From Flavobacteriaceae bacterium (GTDB lineage Bacteria; Bacteroidota; Bacteroidia; Flavobacteriales; Flavobacteriaceae): a stretch of DNA of 22,768 nucleotides. The position numbers and the translations under genes were made by a program. Location: assembly GCA_021648755.1 (NCBI GenBank), contig JAKISG010000031.1, positions 1-22,768 on the forward strand. The letters are read 5' to 3'. This document shows, piece by piece, positions 1 through 7,665 of the stretch. The notes under the pieces are model-generated. The model did no database searches and was not told where the DNA came from. It saw only the letters and a program-made list of their open reading frames with translations. How positions within the stretch are numbered: position 1 is the stretch's first letter; the number at the start of each line of letters is the position of its first letter.

Positions 1-70
1 CGAACAGAGAAGTTAAGCCTATCAGCGCAGATGGTACTGCCATTATGGTGGGAGAGTATGTCATCGCCTT
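1..70 (+). rRNA. rrf: 5S ribosomal RNA, 3' part (5' end outside window)
   Basis: The first 70 bases match the 3' half of a bacterial 5S rRNA: the conserved segment GAACAGAGAAGTTAAGCC (2-19), the loop-E region around GCGCAGATGGTACTGC (25-40), and GGTGGGAGAGTATG (47-60) leading into the closing helix. The 5' part lies outside the window, so this is the end of an rRNA operon transcribed rightwards. The exact 3' end is placed within a few bases because its 5' pairing partner is not visible. A hairpin terminator follows at once. Confidence 0.93.
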
Positions 71-76
71 TCTTTT

Positions 77-110
77 AAAATCCTCAATCTTTTGATTGAG
101 GATTTTTTTT
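77..110 (+). terminator. Intrinsic terminator of the rRNA operon
   Basis: A perfect 13-bp stem (77-89 with 94-106, core TCCTCAATC/GATTGAGGA) closes a TTTT loop and runs into an eight-T tract at 103-110. It sits directly after 5S rRNA and is oriented to end that transcript. Confidence 0.92.
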
Positions 111-113
111 GAT

Positions 114-641
114 TTTAGAAACTTTTAGTTAACGGCTCAGAAATCATTCGTACTTATTATGTAAACACAACATTTACAGTTTCAACATAATTTTCGGTAT
201 TAAATAAAAACGAATCTGTAAATATAAATATTACAAATAATTATTGGTTGATAAGTAGCATATTTGAAAATATGTCTAAAGTTGACCTGTTATAGTTTCA
301 AAATTAAAAGTTAAATATCCAAACTAATAGATTATATATTTTTATTGAAGAATAGGAAATGGTAAGATGGTAATATATGATTTATAACGAATTACTTAGA
401 ATAGATGAATTTTTAAAAAGTTTAAAAATTAGATAGTATTTTATTTTGGTAATGATTTACAGGGTAGCCATAGAAGTAGCAATGGATATGAGTTACGAGA
501 TAACATATAAATTAGAGCCGAAGAGATTAAAGGAGAATAGAATTGAAGTTTTTTTATTTTATAAATTTTCTAGTACAATTAATTTAAAAAAAAATCGTTT
601 GAAAAGTGCAAATTTATAATTTTTCTGTTTCAATAAAATAA
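114..641. other. Gene-free intergenic stretch after the rRNA operon
   Basis: About 530 AT-rich bases separate the rRNA terminator from porQ. I see no convincing gene, RNA gene or promoter. A block at about 452-535 is visibly richer in G and C than its surroundings. Three short frames overlap there: a 19-residue frame at 377-436, an open but startless frame at 433-510 ending at TAA, and a 55-codon frame at 452-619. None resembles a family I know. They could be chance or the remains of a decayed gene. Confidence 0.6.
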
Positions 642-1667
642 ATGAAATTTAAGGTATTATTCTTTTTTTATATTGTTTGTGCAACCACCTTCTCTCAAGT
701 AGGAGGTGAGACTATTTTCAATTTTTTAAATGTACCAACTTCTGCTAGACAAGCAGCGCTTGGTGGTAAAGTGTTAACCTTGTATGATGATGTAAATCAA
801 CCTATTTGGAACCCTTCAACTATAAATCAAGAATTAGATAATAAAATATCAATTAATTATGTTAATTTTTTAGCAGACATTAATTATGGTTCAGTAAACT
901 TTGCGCATTTTTTTAGTAAACGATTTGGTACATTACATGGCGGAATTACTTTTGTTGATTATGGAGAATTTATTGCTGCTGATGAAAATGGTATTGAAAC
1001 AGGTACTTTTAAATCTAGAGATTTGGCTGCATCTATAGGTTATGCTAGAAATTTACCTTGGAGTGATTTTTATGTTGGCGCAAATTTTAAACTTATAAAT
1101 TCTACAATAGATACTTATACTTCAAGTGGGGCAGCTTTTGACTTTGCACTTCTTTATTATAACTACCAAAAACCATATGTTATAACCGCTGTGGTAAGGA
1201 ATCTAGGTTATCAAATAAATGCTTTTGATGAAATAAGAGAACCTTTACCTTTAGCTATAGAAATAGGAGCTTCGTATAAATTAGAAAATATTCCATTAAA
1301 ATGGCATTTTACAATTGATAATTTGCAACAATGGAATGTGTCTGTAGAGAACCCATCGGATGCAGAGTCAAATATTGGTGGCAATACAAGTAATAAAAAG
1401 ATAACTTTTTTAAATAATACATTTCGACATTTTATAGTTGGTGCAGAGTTTTTTCCAGATAGAGGTTTTAACTTAAGATTTGGTTATAATTTTAGAAGAG
1501 CAAGAGAATTGCGTTTAACTGAAATAAGAACTTTTTCTGGTTTTACAGCTGGTTTTGGTATTAAGTTAGGTAAAATGAGATTTAATTATGCTTTTTCAAA
1601 ATACCATCCTACTTCTAATAGCAGTACTTTTAGTTTACAAATAGATTTAAATAGCAAAATTCGATAA
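642..1667 (+). CDS. porQ: Type IX secretion system protein PorQ
   Basis: This 341-residue protein matches PorQ, an outer-membrane beta-barrel of the type IX secretion system (T9SS), which in Bacteroidota exports proteins with C-terminal sorting signals to the cell surface. Residues 1-18 form a signal peptide ending in TTFSQ. The family's N-terminal signature follows (GGETIFNFLNVPTSARQAALGG, about residues 21-42). The rest alternates aromatic and polar residues as in beta strands, with repeated GFNLRFGYNF- and GFTAGFGIKLG-like segments near the C terminus. Length is normal for PorQ. The gene lies 84 bases upstream of cmk on the same strand, a pairing I recall from other Bacteroidota. No good Shine-Dalgarno sequence precedes the ATG. 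PorQ is described in Porphyromonas as an outer-membrane T9SS component linked to surface anchoring of cargo; its role here is by homology. Confidence 0.88.
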   Translation: MKFKVLFFFYIVCATTFSQVGGETIFNFLNVPTSARQAALGGKVLTLYDDVNQPIWNPSTINQELDNKISINYVNFLADINYGSVNFAHFFSKRFGTLHGGITFVDYGEFIAADENGIETGTFKSRDLAASIGYARNLPWSDFYVGANFKLINSTIDTYTSSGAAFDFALLYYNYQKPYVITAVVRNLGYQINAFDEIREPLPLAIEIGASYKLENIPLKWHFTIDNLQQWNVSVENPSDAESNIGGNTSNKKITFLNNTFRHFIVGAEFFPDRGFNLRFGYNFRRARELRLTEIRTFSGFTAGFGIKLGKMRFNYAFSKYHPTSNSSTFSLQIDLNSKIR

Positions 1668-1751
1668 ATTTTCATAAAAGTTAATTTTAATTTATTATCT
1701 ATTTAAATAAGATTGGTTTATTTTAGCAAAATAAAATTATTTTATTAGAAA

Positions 1752-2450
1752 ATGGGAAATAGCAAAAAGATAAGAATAGCGATAGATGGTTTTTCTTCAA
1801 CAGGTAAAAGTACCATTGCAAAGCAGTTAGCAAAGAAATTGAGTTATATTTATGTGGATACAGGTGCAATGTATAGAGCGGTTACGTGGTATGCAATGCA
1901 ACATAATTTTATTGATAACGATAGTTTTAATTCAAAACAATTAATTAATGATTTAGATAAGATAGCATTAAAATTTAAGTGGAATGAAAAATTAGGGTAT
2001 GCTACAATTTATTTAAATAAAGTAAATGTAGAAAAAGAAATAAGAAGCTTAGCAGTTTCTAAGTTAGTTAGTAAGGTATCTACAATTTCTGAAGTAAGAA
2101 AGAAATTAGTTGCTCAACAAAAAAAAATGGGAAAGAATAGAGGTGTCGTTATGGATGGTAGAGATATTGGTACTGTAGTTTTTAAAGATGCAGAACTAAA
2201 GTTATTTATGACAGCATCTGCAAATAAAAGAGCCTTAAGACGTTATAAAGAACTTTTAGATAGTGGAGATGATGTAAGTTATGATGCCATTTTAAAAAAT
2301 GTGGAGTATAGAGATTATATAGATTCTACTAGAGATGACTCTCCTTTAATTAAAGCAGAAAATGCTATTGAATTTGATAATAGTAATATGAGTTTGGAAG
2401 AACAATTTGATAGAATTTATAATTTAGCACTAAATGTAATTAATAAATAA
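1752..2450 (+). CDS. cmk: (d)CMP kinase (cytidylate kinase)
   Basis: This enzyme phosphorylates CMP and dCMP with ATP, feeding CTP and dCTP synthesis in the cytoplasm. The 232-residue protein has the P-loop GFSSTGKST (13-21; the family norm is GPSGSGKST-like), the NMP-binding motif DTGAMYR (36-42), and MDGRDIGTVV (about 134-143) with the substrate-contacting Arg and Asp. A C-terminal lid segment contains RDYIDSTRDDSPL. Length and motif order are normal for bacterial Cmk. It follows porQ on the same strand and may share its transcript. It converges on the zinc peptidase gene; I see no strong terminator in the 61 bases between them. Confidence 0.95.
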   Translation: MGNSKKIRIAIDGFSSTGKSTIAKQLAKKLSYIYVDTGAMYRAVTWYAMQHNFIDNDSFNSKQLINDLDKIALKFKWNEKLGYATIYLNKVNVEKEIRSLAVSKLVSKVSTISEVRKKLVAQQKKMGKNRGVVMDGRDIGTVVFKDAELKLFMTASANKRALRRYKELLDSGDDVSYDAILKNVEYRDYIDSTRDDSPLIKAENAIEFDNSNMSLEEQFDRIYNLALNVINK

Positions 2451-2511
2451 AGAGTAGGTATGTTTTTAAAATTATTAGGTACAAAAAAGTTATTACTTAA
2501 TAAATTATAAA

Positions 2512-3195
2512 TTATCTTCTATTTATGTAAACCATTACATAATAAAGTAAAGTAATTAAAGAAGCTACTGCAGCAACAACATAAGTTCTAGCAGCCCATT
2601 TTAAAGCATCTTTTGCTCCATCTTGTTCTTGTGGAGTTAACATATTTTTACCGTGTAGCCATGCTAATGCTCTATTACTTGCATCATATTCAACAGGCAA
2701 AGTAATAAAACTAAAAATTACAGATGCAGTAAATAAAGCGATACCAATCAATAGTAATTGTGGAAAAGAATTAACCATAATAATACCTCCAATTAATACA
2801 AATTGAGCCATCCTATTAGATATATTTACAGTTGGCACCATTTTACTTCTAAAATTTAACCAATAATAATTTGTTGCATGCTGTATTGCATGACCGCATT
2901 CATGAGCAGAAACCGCAGCTGCAGCTGCATTTTTTTCACCATAAACAGCCTCGCTTAAATTTACCGTTTTATCTTGTGGGTTGTAATGATCTGTCAACCT
3001 TCCTTTGACAGAAATAACTTTAACATCATAAATATTATTATCTGCTAACATTTTTTCAGCAATTTCTTTACCACTCAACCCGTTTTGAAGTGTTAATTTT
3101 GAGTATTTTGCAAATTTGCTTTTTAAGCGCGCTTGAACAATACTACCAATTAAAGCAATTGCTCCCATTAAAATATATGAACCCATTCCTACCAT
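2512..3195 (-). CDS. Membrane zinc metallopeptidase, YugP-like (Zn_peptidase_2 family)
   Basis: The 227-residue protein has an N-terminal membrane helix (about 5-22), then the zinc-binding motif HECGH (98-102) followed by AIQHA. Two hydrophobic segments (about 130-165) precede PVEYDASNRALAWL, where Glu169 is the expected third zinc ligand. A last helix lies near the C terminus (about 203-222). This order matches the YugP-like membrane-bound neutral zinc metallopeptidases. The substrate is not known. It could start at Met1 or Met4; both follow the same promoter. A -7 box lies 20 bases upstream on the minus strand. The gene is monocistronic and divergent from ansA. Confidence 0.88.
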   Translation of the reverse strand: MVGMGSYILMGAIALIGSIVQARLKSKFAKYSKLTLQNGLSGKEIAEKMLADNNIYDVKVISVKGRLTDHYNPQDKTVNLSEAVYGEKNAAAAAVSAHECGHAIQHATNYYWLNFRSKMVPTVNISNRMAQFVLIGGIIMVNSFPQLLLIGIALFTASVIFSFITLPVEYDASNRALAWLHGKNMLTPQEQDGAKDALKWAARTYVVAAVASLITLLYYVMVYINRR

Positions 3196-3215
3196 AATTA
3201 TTTTTAATTATTATA

Positions 3216-3223
3216 CAAAGTTA
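3216..3223 (-). promoter_or_regulatory. Predicted -7 box for the zinc peptidase gene
   Basis: On the minus strand the sequence reads TAACTTTG, a full match to the Bacteroidota -7 consensus TAnnTTTG, 20 bases before the peptidase ATG. I see no clear -33 TTTG partner. Confidence 0.55.
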
Positions 3224-3282
3224 AGATTTAATTTTTATATAAATTTACGGCATAAATTATACCACTTAATTAATAAGACAAA

Positions 3283-4314
3283 ATGGCAAAGCAAGTAAAT
3301 ATTTTATTGATTTATACAGGCGGAACAATTGGTATGGTAAAAAATTATAAAACCAATGCGTTGCATGCTTTTGATTTTAACAATCTTCAAAGTAAAATAC
3401 CAGAACTAAATCAATTAGATTGTAAAATTAGTACTATTAGTTTTGATCAACCTATAGACTCTAGTAATATGAACCCTGAGTATTGGGTAAAAATCACAAA
3501 TATTATTGAAGATAATTATAATTTAGTTAATGGGTTTGTAATATTGACGGGAAGTGATACGATGTCTTATACATCTTCTGCTATTAGTTTTATGTTAGAA
3601 AATTTAAATAAACCTGTAATTTTTACAGGCTCTCAATTACCAATTGGTGATTTAAGGACAGATGCAAAAGAAAATTTAATTACTGCAATACAAATTGCAA
3701 CAGCTACAAAAAATGGGAAACCAAGAATAAGTGAAGTGTGTCTCTATTTTGAATATAAATTATATAGGGCAAATAGAACTACAAAAATTAATGCAGAGCA
3801 TTTTGAGGCTTTTGCATCTCCAAATTTTCCGCACATTGCAGAGAGTGGCGTACATTTAAAATTTAAAGAACATTTACTATATCACCCTAAAAAGAATAAA
3901 AAACTAACAATAAGAAAAAATTTAAATAATAATATTGTTGTTCTTAAATTATTTCCAGGTATTTCTTTAATAACGATAGAAACCATTTTAAATACGAAAG
4001 GATTAAAAGGAGTGATTTTAGAGACCTATGGGTCAGGTAATGCTTCTACAAATAGTAATTTTATTAGTCTATTAAAAAAGACAATAAATAAGGGTATTCA
4101 AATTATTGATGTTACGCAGTGTATTGGTGGAAGTGTAATATTAGGTCAATACGAAACAAGTACTATTCTCCAAAAAATTGGTATTATTAGCGGAAAAGAT
4201 ATTACTACTGAATCGGCTATAGCAAAATTGATGTATTTGTTAGGTGAAAAAATTGCTCCTAAAGACTTTAAAACAATTTTTGAAACTTCAATAAGAGGAG
4301 AAATAACTGATTAA
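3283..4314 (+). CDS. ansA: Type I (cytoplasmic) L-asparaginase
   Basis: The 343-residue protein hydrolyses L-asparagine to aspartate and ammonia by family homology. The first catalytic motif is TGGTIG (12-17) with the nucleophilic Thr15. The second is GSDTM (90-94), aligned with the GTDT motif of E. coli asparaginases, so the usual catalytic Thr is Ser91 here, followed by Asp92. The stretch SFMLENLNKPVIFTGSQLPI and the following LRTDAKENL are typical of type I enzymes, and there is no signal peptide, so a cytoplasmic location is likely. The C-terminal domain contains GVILETYGSGNAS and TQCIGGSV, as in the family's regulatory or dimer-interface domain. It stands alone between the divergent peptidase gene and tRNA-Ser. 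Asparaginase activity is much more likely than glutaminase, but the Ser variant leaves kinetics open. Confidence 0.9.
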   Translation: MAKQVNILLIYTGGTIGMVKNYKTNALHAFDFNNLQSKIPELNQLDCKISTISFDQPIDSSNMNPEYWVKITNIIEDNYNLVNGFVILTGSDTMSYTSSAISFMLENLNKPVIFTGSQLPIGDLRTDAKENLITAIQIATATKNGKPRISEVCLYFEYKLYRANRTTKINAEHFEAFASPNFPHIAESGVHLKFKEHLLYHPKKNKKLTIRKNLNNNIVVLKLFPGISLITIETILNTKGLKGVILETYGSGNASTNSNFISLLKKTINKGIQIIDVTQCIGGSVILGQYETSTILQKIGIISGKDITTESAIAKLMYLLGEKIAPKDFKTIFETSIRGEITD

Positions 4315-4424
4315 CAGCAATTTATTGTAGAAGCATTTTAATTGTTAAAAATAAAATTAAAAAAAAGTTTAATAAATACTTTTTTTTTTGTTTATTGTAG
4401 TTTCTTAATCACATATTTATTTTA

Positions 4425-4511
4425 GGAGAGGTGGTCGAGTGGTTTAAGGCGCACGCTTGGAAAGCGTGTTTATGAGAAATTGTAACAAGGGTTCGAATCC
4501 CTTTCTCTCCG
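4425..4511 (+). tRNA. tRNA-Ser (anticodon GGA)
   Basis: This 87-nt cloverleaf has the acceptor stem GGAGAGG (4425-4431) pairing with TCTCTCC (4504-4510) and a G discriminator at 4511. The anticodon stem is CACGC/GCGTG (4452-4456/4464-4468) with loop TTGGAAA, giving anticodon GGA at 4459-4461, which reads UCC and UCU. A long variable arm (about 4469-4486) marks it as a class II serine tRNA. The T arm is AAGGG-TTCGAAT-CCCTT (4487-4503). The 3' CCA is not encoded, so it must be added after transcription. Confidence 0.96.
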
Positions 4512-4518
4512 CGTAAAT

Positions 4519-4548
4519 TTTGTTGTTAGAAAAAAAAATGTATCTTTA
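4519..4548 (+). promoter_or_regulatory. Predicted promoter of the exbB operon
   Basis: TTTG (4519-4522) lies 18 bases before TATCTTTA (4541-4548), close to the Bacteroidota -33/-7 pair TTTG and TAnnTTTG. The spacing fits and the start codon is at 4584, giving a leader of roughly 30 bases. It begins only 8 bases after the tRNA 3' end, so the operon may also receive read-through from tRNA-Ser. Confidence 0.6.
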
Positions 4549-4583
4549 ACCCCGTAATAATTTAATCAAAACTCAAATTAAAA

Positions 4584-5324
4584 ATGAAAAAACTATTTAC
4601 TATCCTAGCAATTACAGGTATGTTATTCGTAGGAAATGTTCAAACAACGTATGCACAAGAAACTAAAACTGAAGTAAAAGCAGATGAAGGTTTTTCAATG
4701 CAAGTATTAAAAAACAAATTTATTGAAGGTGGGGCAGGCTTTATGGGTATAGTATTACTTGCTCTAATTTTAGGTTTAGCTATCGCAATAGAACGTATTA
4801 TTTATCTAAATATGGCATCGACTAATACTAATAAATTAGTAGGTAGTATTGAAGATGCATTAGCAGACGGCGGTGTTGAAGCAGCAAAAGAAGTTGCTAG
4901 AAACACTAAAGGACCTGTAGCGTCTATTTTCTACCAAGGCTTAAAAAGAGTTGGAGATGGTGAGGATATTAGCGAAGTTGAAAAAGCGGTAGTTGGTTAT
5001 GGAGGTGTTCAAATGGGGCTATTAGAAAAAAACGTTTCGTGGTTATCTTTATTTATTGCATTGGCACCAATGCTTGGATTTATGGGTACTGTAATTGGTA
5101 TGATTGGTGCATTTGATGCAATTCAAAATGCAGGTACAATTTCTGCTGAAGTTGTTGCTGGTGGTATTAAAGTAGCATTATTAACAACCGTATTTGGTTT
5201 AATTGTTGCTATTATTTTACAGATATTATATAATTATATTATATCTAAAATTGACAGTATTGTTAATGGTATGGAAGATGCATCAATTTCACTAGTGGAC
5301 CTTTTAGTTAAACATAAAAAATAA
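4584..5324 (+). CDS. exbB: MotA/TolQ/ExbB family proton-channel protein
   Basis: This 246-residue inner-membrane protein is an ExbB/TolQ homologue. With ExbD partners it forms a proton-driven motor that energises TonB-dependent import or other envelope work. Residues 1-25 look like a signal peptide (ending TTYAQ), which many Bacteroidota ExbB proteins carry. Three membrane helices follow: about 52-72, 152-176 and 195-218. The TM2-TM3 region carries the family signature, with LAPMLGFMGTVIGMIGAF (160-177) and GGIKVALLTTVFGLIVAI (193-210), including the conserved Thr and Pro residues. A cytoplasmic loop of about 80 residues lies between TM1 and TM2. It is the first of four tightly spaced genes; the next starts 4 bases after its stop. 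The partner could be a TonB not present in this window, or another envelope machine; sequence alone does not decide. Confidence 0.9.
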   Translation: MKKLFTILAITGMLFVGNVQTTYAQETKTEVKADEGFSMQVLKNKFIEGGAGFMGIVLLALILGLAIAIERIIYLNMASTNTNKLVGSIEDALADGGVEAAKEVARNTKGPVASIFYQGLKRVGDGEDISEVEKAVVGYGGVQMGLLEKNVSWLSLFIALAPMLGFMGTVIGMIGAFDAIQNAGTISAEVVAGGIKVALLTTVFGLIVAIILQILYNYIISKIDSIVNGMEDASISLVDLLVKHKK

Positions 5325-5328
5325 GACT

Positions 5329-5763
5329 ATGAATAATATAACAAAATTTATAAAATTTATATCCCTTTTTATAGCCTTGGTTGGCGCATATTTTTTCATT
5401 AAAATATTGACTATAGATGGTGATGATGTATCGGCACTAAGTAGACCAGTAAGCCTGTTCATAAACTTCACTAAGATAGTATTATATATTACAATCGCAA
5501 TTGTACTTATTTTTACAGTTAAGAATTTATTAAAAAATCCTAAAGCAATGAAAAAAGCATTGATTTCTTTAGGCGCTTTAGCTGTAGTATTTGCACTATC
5601 TTATATGATGGCAGATGGTGGTAAAGTTGTTACTAGTGCAGGTACATTAGAAGCAGGTAGCACTTCAAAATTAGTAAGTGCAGGTATGTGGTTTAGTATC
5701 TTATTAGGTGCTGTTGCATTTATTGGTTTTATTTTTGATACAGTAAAAACATTAGTTAAATAG
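5329..5763 (+). CDS. Four-helix membrane protein of unknown function in the ExbB/ExbD operon
   Basis: I do not recognise a named family. The 144-residue protein has four predicted membrane helices at about 8-26, 45-65, 77-94 and 115-137. A short basic loop (KNLLKNPKAMKKAL, about 65-78) joins helices 2 and 3, and a polar Gly/Ser/Thr-rich loop (95-114) joins helices 3 and 4. There are no cysteines or histidines and no obvious catalytic motif. It starts 4 bases after the exbB stop and ends 8 bases before the first exbD start, so it is almost certainly co-transcribed with the motor genes. Its placement between stator components suggests an accessory membrane subunit or assembly factor, but this is inference from position only. 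Confidence 0.75.
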   Translation: MNNITKFIKFISLFIALVGAYFFIKILTIDGDDVSALSRPVSLFINFTKIVLYITIAIVLIFTVKNLLKNPKAMKKALISLGALAVVFALSYMMADGGKVVTSAGTLEAGSTSKLVSAGMWFSILLGAVAFIGFIFDTVKTLVK

Positions 5764-5771
5764 TATAAATT

Positions 5772-6386
5772 ATGTCAAGAAGAGATATTCCAGAAATTAA
5801 TGCAGGCTCGATGGCTGATATTGCCTTTTTACTATTAATATTTTTTTTAGTAACTACAACAATGGATATCGATGCTGGTATTCCAAGAAAATTGCCACCT
5901 AAGGCTGACCCTAATATAAAACCTCCTATTTTAAAAGAGAAAAATGTATTTATTGTCAATGTAAATAAAGACGGTGTCATTCTAGTTGAGGGTAAAGATT
6001 ATATGAAAGTAAATCAAATCAAAGACGCAGCTATGGCTTTTTTAGACAATGGCGGTGGTAAAGGAAAAGATGGCAATCCTTGTAATTATTGTGAGGGTAA
6101 AAGGCTAGAAAAGTCTTCCGTACATCCTAATAAAGCGGTTATTTCGTTACAGAGTTCTAGATCAACTAAACATGGTATCTATATACAAGTTACTAATGAA
6201 TTGGTAAGAGCTTATAACGAATTGCGTGAAAGAGAGTCACAAAAACTATATAAAGAATCTTATGTAGATCTTTTAGCTAGAGCAAAGAAAAACCCTAAAA
6301 ATGAGGCTTTAAAAATTAAAGTTGAAACAGTAAAAGAACGTTTTCCGATGTTATTATCTGAAGCAGAACCAATTAAAATAGAATAA
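5772..6386 (+). CDS. exbD: ExbD/TolR-like biopolymer transport protein, long form with CxxC
   Basis: This 204-residue protein has the ExbD plan: a short cytoplasmic N terminus, one membrane helix (about 14-30) beginning with the conserved proton-carrying Asp (Asp16 in MADIAFLLLIFF), then a periplasmic domain. It is longer than E. coli ExbD (141 residues). The extra length includes a Gly/Lys-rich loop with CNYC (Cys104 and Cys107), then EGKRLEKS, and a charged helical tail (about 150-192) with several RE/KE pairs. With the preceding ExbB homologue it should form the proton-motive-force motor in the inner membrane. The next exbD-like gene starts 2 bases after the stop. The CxxC could form a disulfide or bind metal in the periplasm; either is inference. 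Confidence 0.88.
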   Translation: MSRRDIPEINAGSMADIAFLLLIFFLVTTTMDIDAGIPRKLPPKADPNIKPPILKEKNVFIVNVNKDGVILVEGKDYMKVNQIKDAAMAFLDNGGGKGKDGNPCNYCEGKRLEKSSVHPNKAVISLQSSRSTKHGIYIQVTNELVRAYNELRERESQKLYKESYVDLLARAKKNPKNEALKIKVETVKERFPMLLSEAEPIKIE

Positions 6387-6388
6387 GT

Positions 6389-6844
6389 ATGTCAAAATTT
6401 AATAAAAAGAAAAAAGATATGCCTGCTGTAAATACAGCATCATTACCAGATATAGTATTTATGTTATTATTCTTTTTTATGGTAACTACTGTAATGAAGG
6501 ATACTGATTTGTTAATTAAGCAACAAATTCCTAAAGCTTCAGAAATTAAAAAACTAGAGCAAAAAAAATTGGTAAGTTATATTTATGTTGGTAAATCTAA
6601 AGATGGTAAGTTTGGAGATGTCATTCAATTAAATGATAAAATTGCTGAAATTAAAGATATTAGAAATTTTATTTTAGATAAACGCTCTAAAGTTGCACAA
6701 AATGAATTACCAAGGTTGACAACTTCAATTAAAGCAGATATTAAGAATGAAGTTGGTACTATTTTTGATATTAAAAAAGAATTACGAGAAATAGAAGCAT
6801 TAAAAATTAATTATTCTGCAAACCCATCTGCTAGAATACAATAA
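6389..6844 (+). CDS. exbD: ExbD/TolR-like biopolymer transport protein, second copy
   Basis: A second ExbD-type protein of 151 residues. A basic cytoplasmic tail (KKKK at 6-9) leads into the single membrane helix SLPDIVFMLLFFFMVTT (18-34), which carries the conserved Asp21. The periplasmic domain (about 40-151) has the beta-strand and helix pattern of ExbD but lacks the CxxC loop of its upstream neighbour. Two different ExbD paralogues in one operon are common in Bacteroidota, and they may form a heterodimer inside one ExbB pentamer; that stoichiometry is inferred. It is the last gene of the operon, and a hairpin terminator starts 25 bases after its stop. Confidence 0.9.
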   Translation: MSKFNKKKKDMPAVNTASLPDIVFMLLFFFMVTTVMKDTDLLIKQQIPKASEIKKLEQKKLVSYIYVGKSKDGKFGDVIQLNDKIAEIKDIRNFILDKRSKVAQNELPRLTTSIKADIKNEVGTIFDIKKELREIEALKINYSANPSARIQ

Positions 6845-6869
6845 ATTTAGATGTTCAATTATAATTTAT

Positions 6870-6900
6870 AAAAGACAATCATTAATTTGATTGTCTTTTT
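6870..6900 (+). terminator. Intrinsic terminator of the exbB-exbD operon
   Basis: An 11-bp perfect stem, AAAAGACAATC (6870-6880) with GATTGTCTTTT (6889-6899), has an 8-base AT loop and ends in five Ts. It lies just after the second exbD and before the promoter of the next gene. Confidence 0.85.
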
Positions 6901-6917
6901 AGTTCTATCTTGTTTTG

Positions 6918-6925
6918 TACATTTG
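6918..6925 (+). promoter_or_regulatory. Predicted -7 box for the outer-membrane barrel gene
   Basis: TACATTTG is an exact match to TAnnTTTG, 18 bases before the ATG at 6944 and just after the operon terminator. The -33 region overlaps the T tract of that terminator. Confidence 0.6.
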
Positions 6926-6943
6926 CACTATTAAAATTTTATT

Positions 6944-7633
6944 ATGAGTAAAATACTAATTTTATTTCTATTTATTACTTCATCATTATATGCACAGGTT
7001 AATAAAACAGATAATAAACAAAAAAAAGAAAATTATTACTTAGAAGATCAATTATATTTAGGTATTACCTATAATATATTAAGTAAATTACCTAATAACA
7101 TAAATCAATCTGGTTTTTCAAATGGTATATTTTTAGGTTTTATTAAAGATTTACCAACTAATAAGATGAGAAATATTGGTTTTGGTATTGGGCTAGGTTA
7201 TGCAATGGACACCTATTTTCAAAATTTAAAAATTCATAAAAATAATAATGAATTTTTTTTTGAAAACTTTCAAGATGACGAAAATTTTAAAAATAATAAA
7301 TTTATTTTACATAGTATTGAACTTCCTTTAGAATTTAGGTTTAGAACTTCTACTATAGATAATTATAAGTTTTGGAGAGTATATACAGGTATAAAATTTA
7401 AATATATTTTCTATTCTAAAGCGGCATATAAAAATAAGGATACTCAAAAAGTTAGTAATTTAAAACAGTTAGACAATTTTAATTACGGTATTACGCTTGG
7501 TGCAGGTAATGGGGTATGGAATGTACATCTTTATTATGGTCTAAAGCCAATTTTTAAAGATGCTTATTTTAAAAGTACTGAATTAATTAAAATGAGAGAT
7601 TTTAAAATTGGATTAATTTTTTATATTTTATAG
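6944..7633 (+). CDS. Outer-membrane beta-barrel protein, PorT-like/porin family
   Basis: This 229-residue protein has a signal peptide (1-18, ending LYAQ). The mature part looks like a small beta-barrel: alternating hydrophobic and polar residues, Gly-rich turns (GFGIGLGYAMD, about 81-91; YGITLGAGNGVW, about 181-192), and a C-terminal strand ending in GLIFYIL with an aromatic residue near the end. It resembles the PorT-like or general 'porin family' proteins of flavobacteria. True PorT is a T9SS protein, but I cannot say from sequence that this is the T9SS PorT, so I give no symbol. It has its own promoter and is separated from the exbD genes by a terminator, so it is a neighbour and not part of that operon. 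It converges on the PAP2-like gene 32 bases downstream. Confidence 0.75.
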   Translation: MSKILILFLFITSSLYAQVNKTDNKQKKENYYLEDQLYLGITYNILSKLPNNINQSGFSNGIFLGFIKDLPTNKMRNIGFGIGLGYAMDTYFQNLKIHKNNNEFFFENFQDDENFKNNKFILHSIELPLEFRFRTSTIDNYKFWRVYTGIKFKYIFYSKAAYKNKDTQKVSNLKQLDNFNYGITLGAGNGVWNVHLYYGLKPIFKDAYFKSTELIKMRDFKIGLIFYIL

Positions 7634-7665
7634 AACGGATTAGATTTATTTATTTACCTAGTTAA

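Noticed and set aside
452..619. A 55-codon open frame on the plus strand before porQ
   Set aside because: No recognisable family, no promoter or ribosome-binding site, and a low-complexity Lys/Asn-rich end typical of AT-rich noncoding DNA. Kept only as an observation.
5756..5980. Minus-strand frame inside the first exbD
   Set aside because: Antisense to a clear ExbD gene; translation has no family features.
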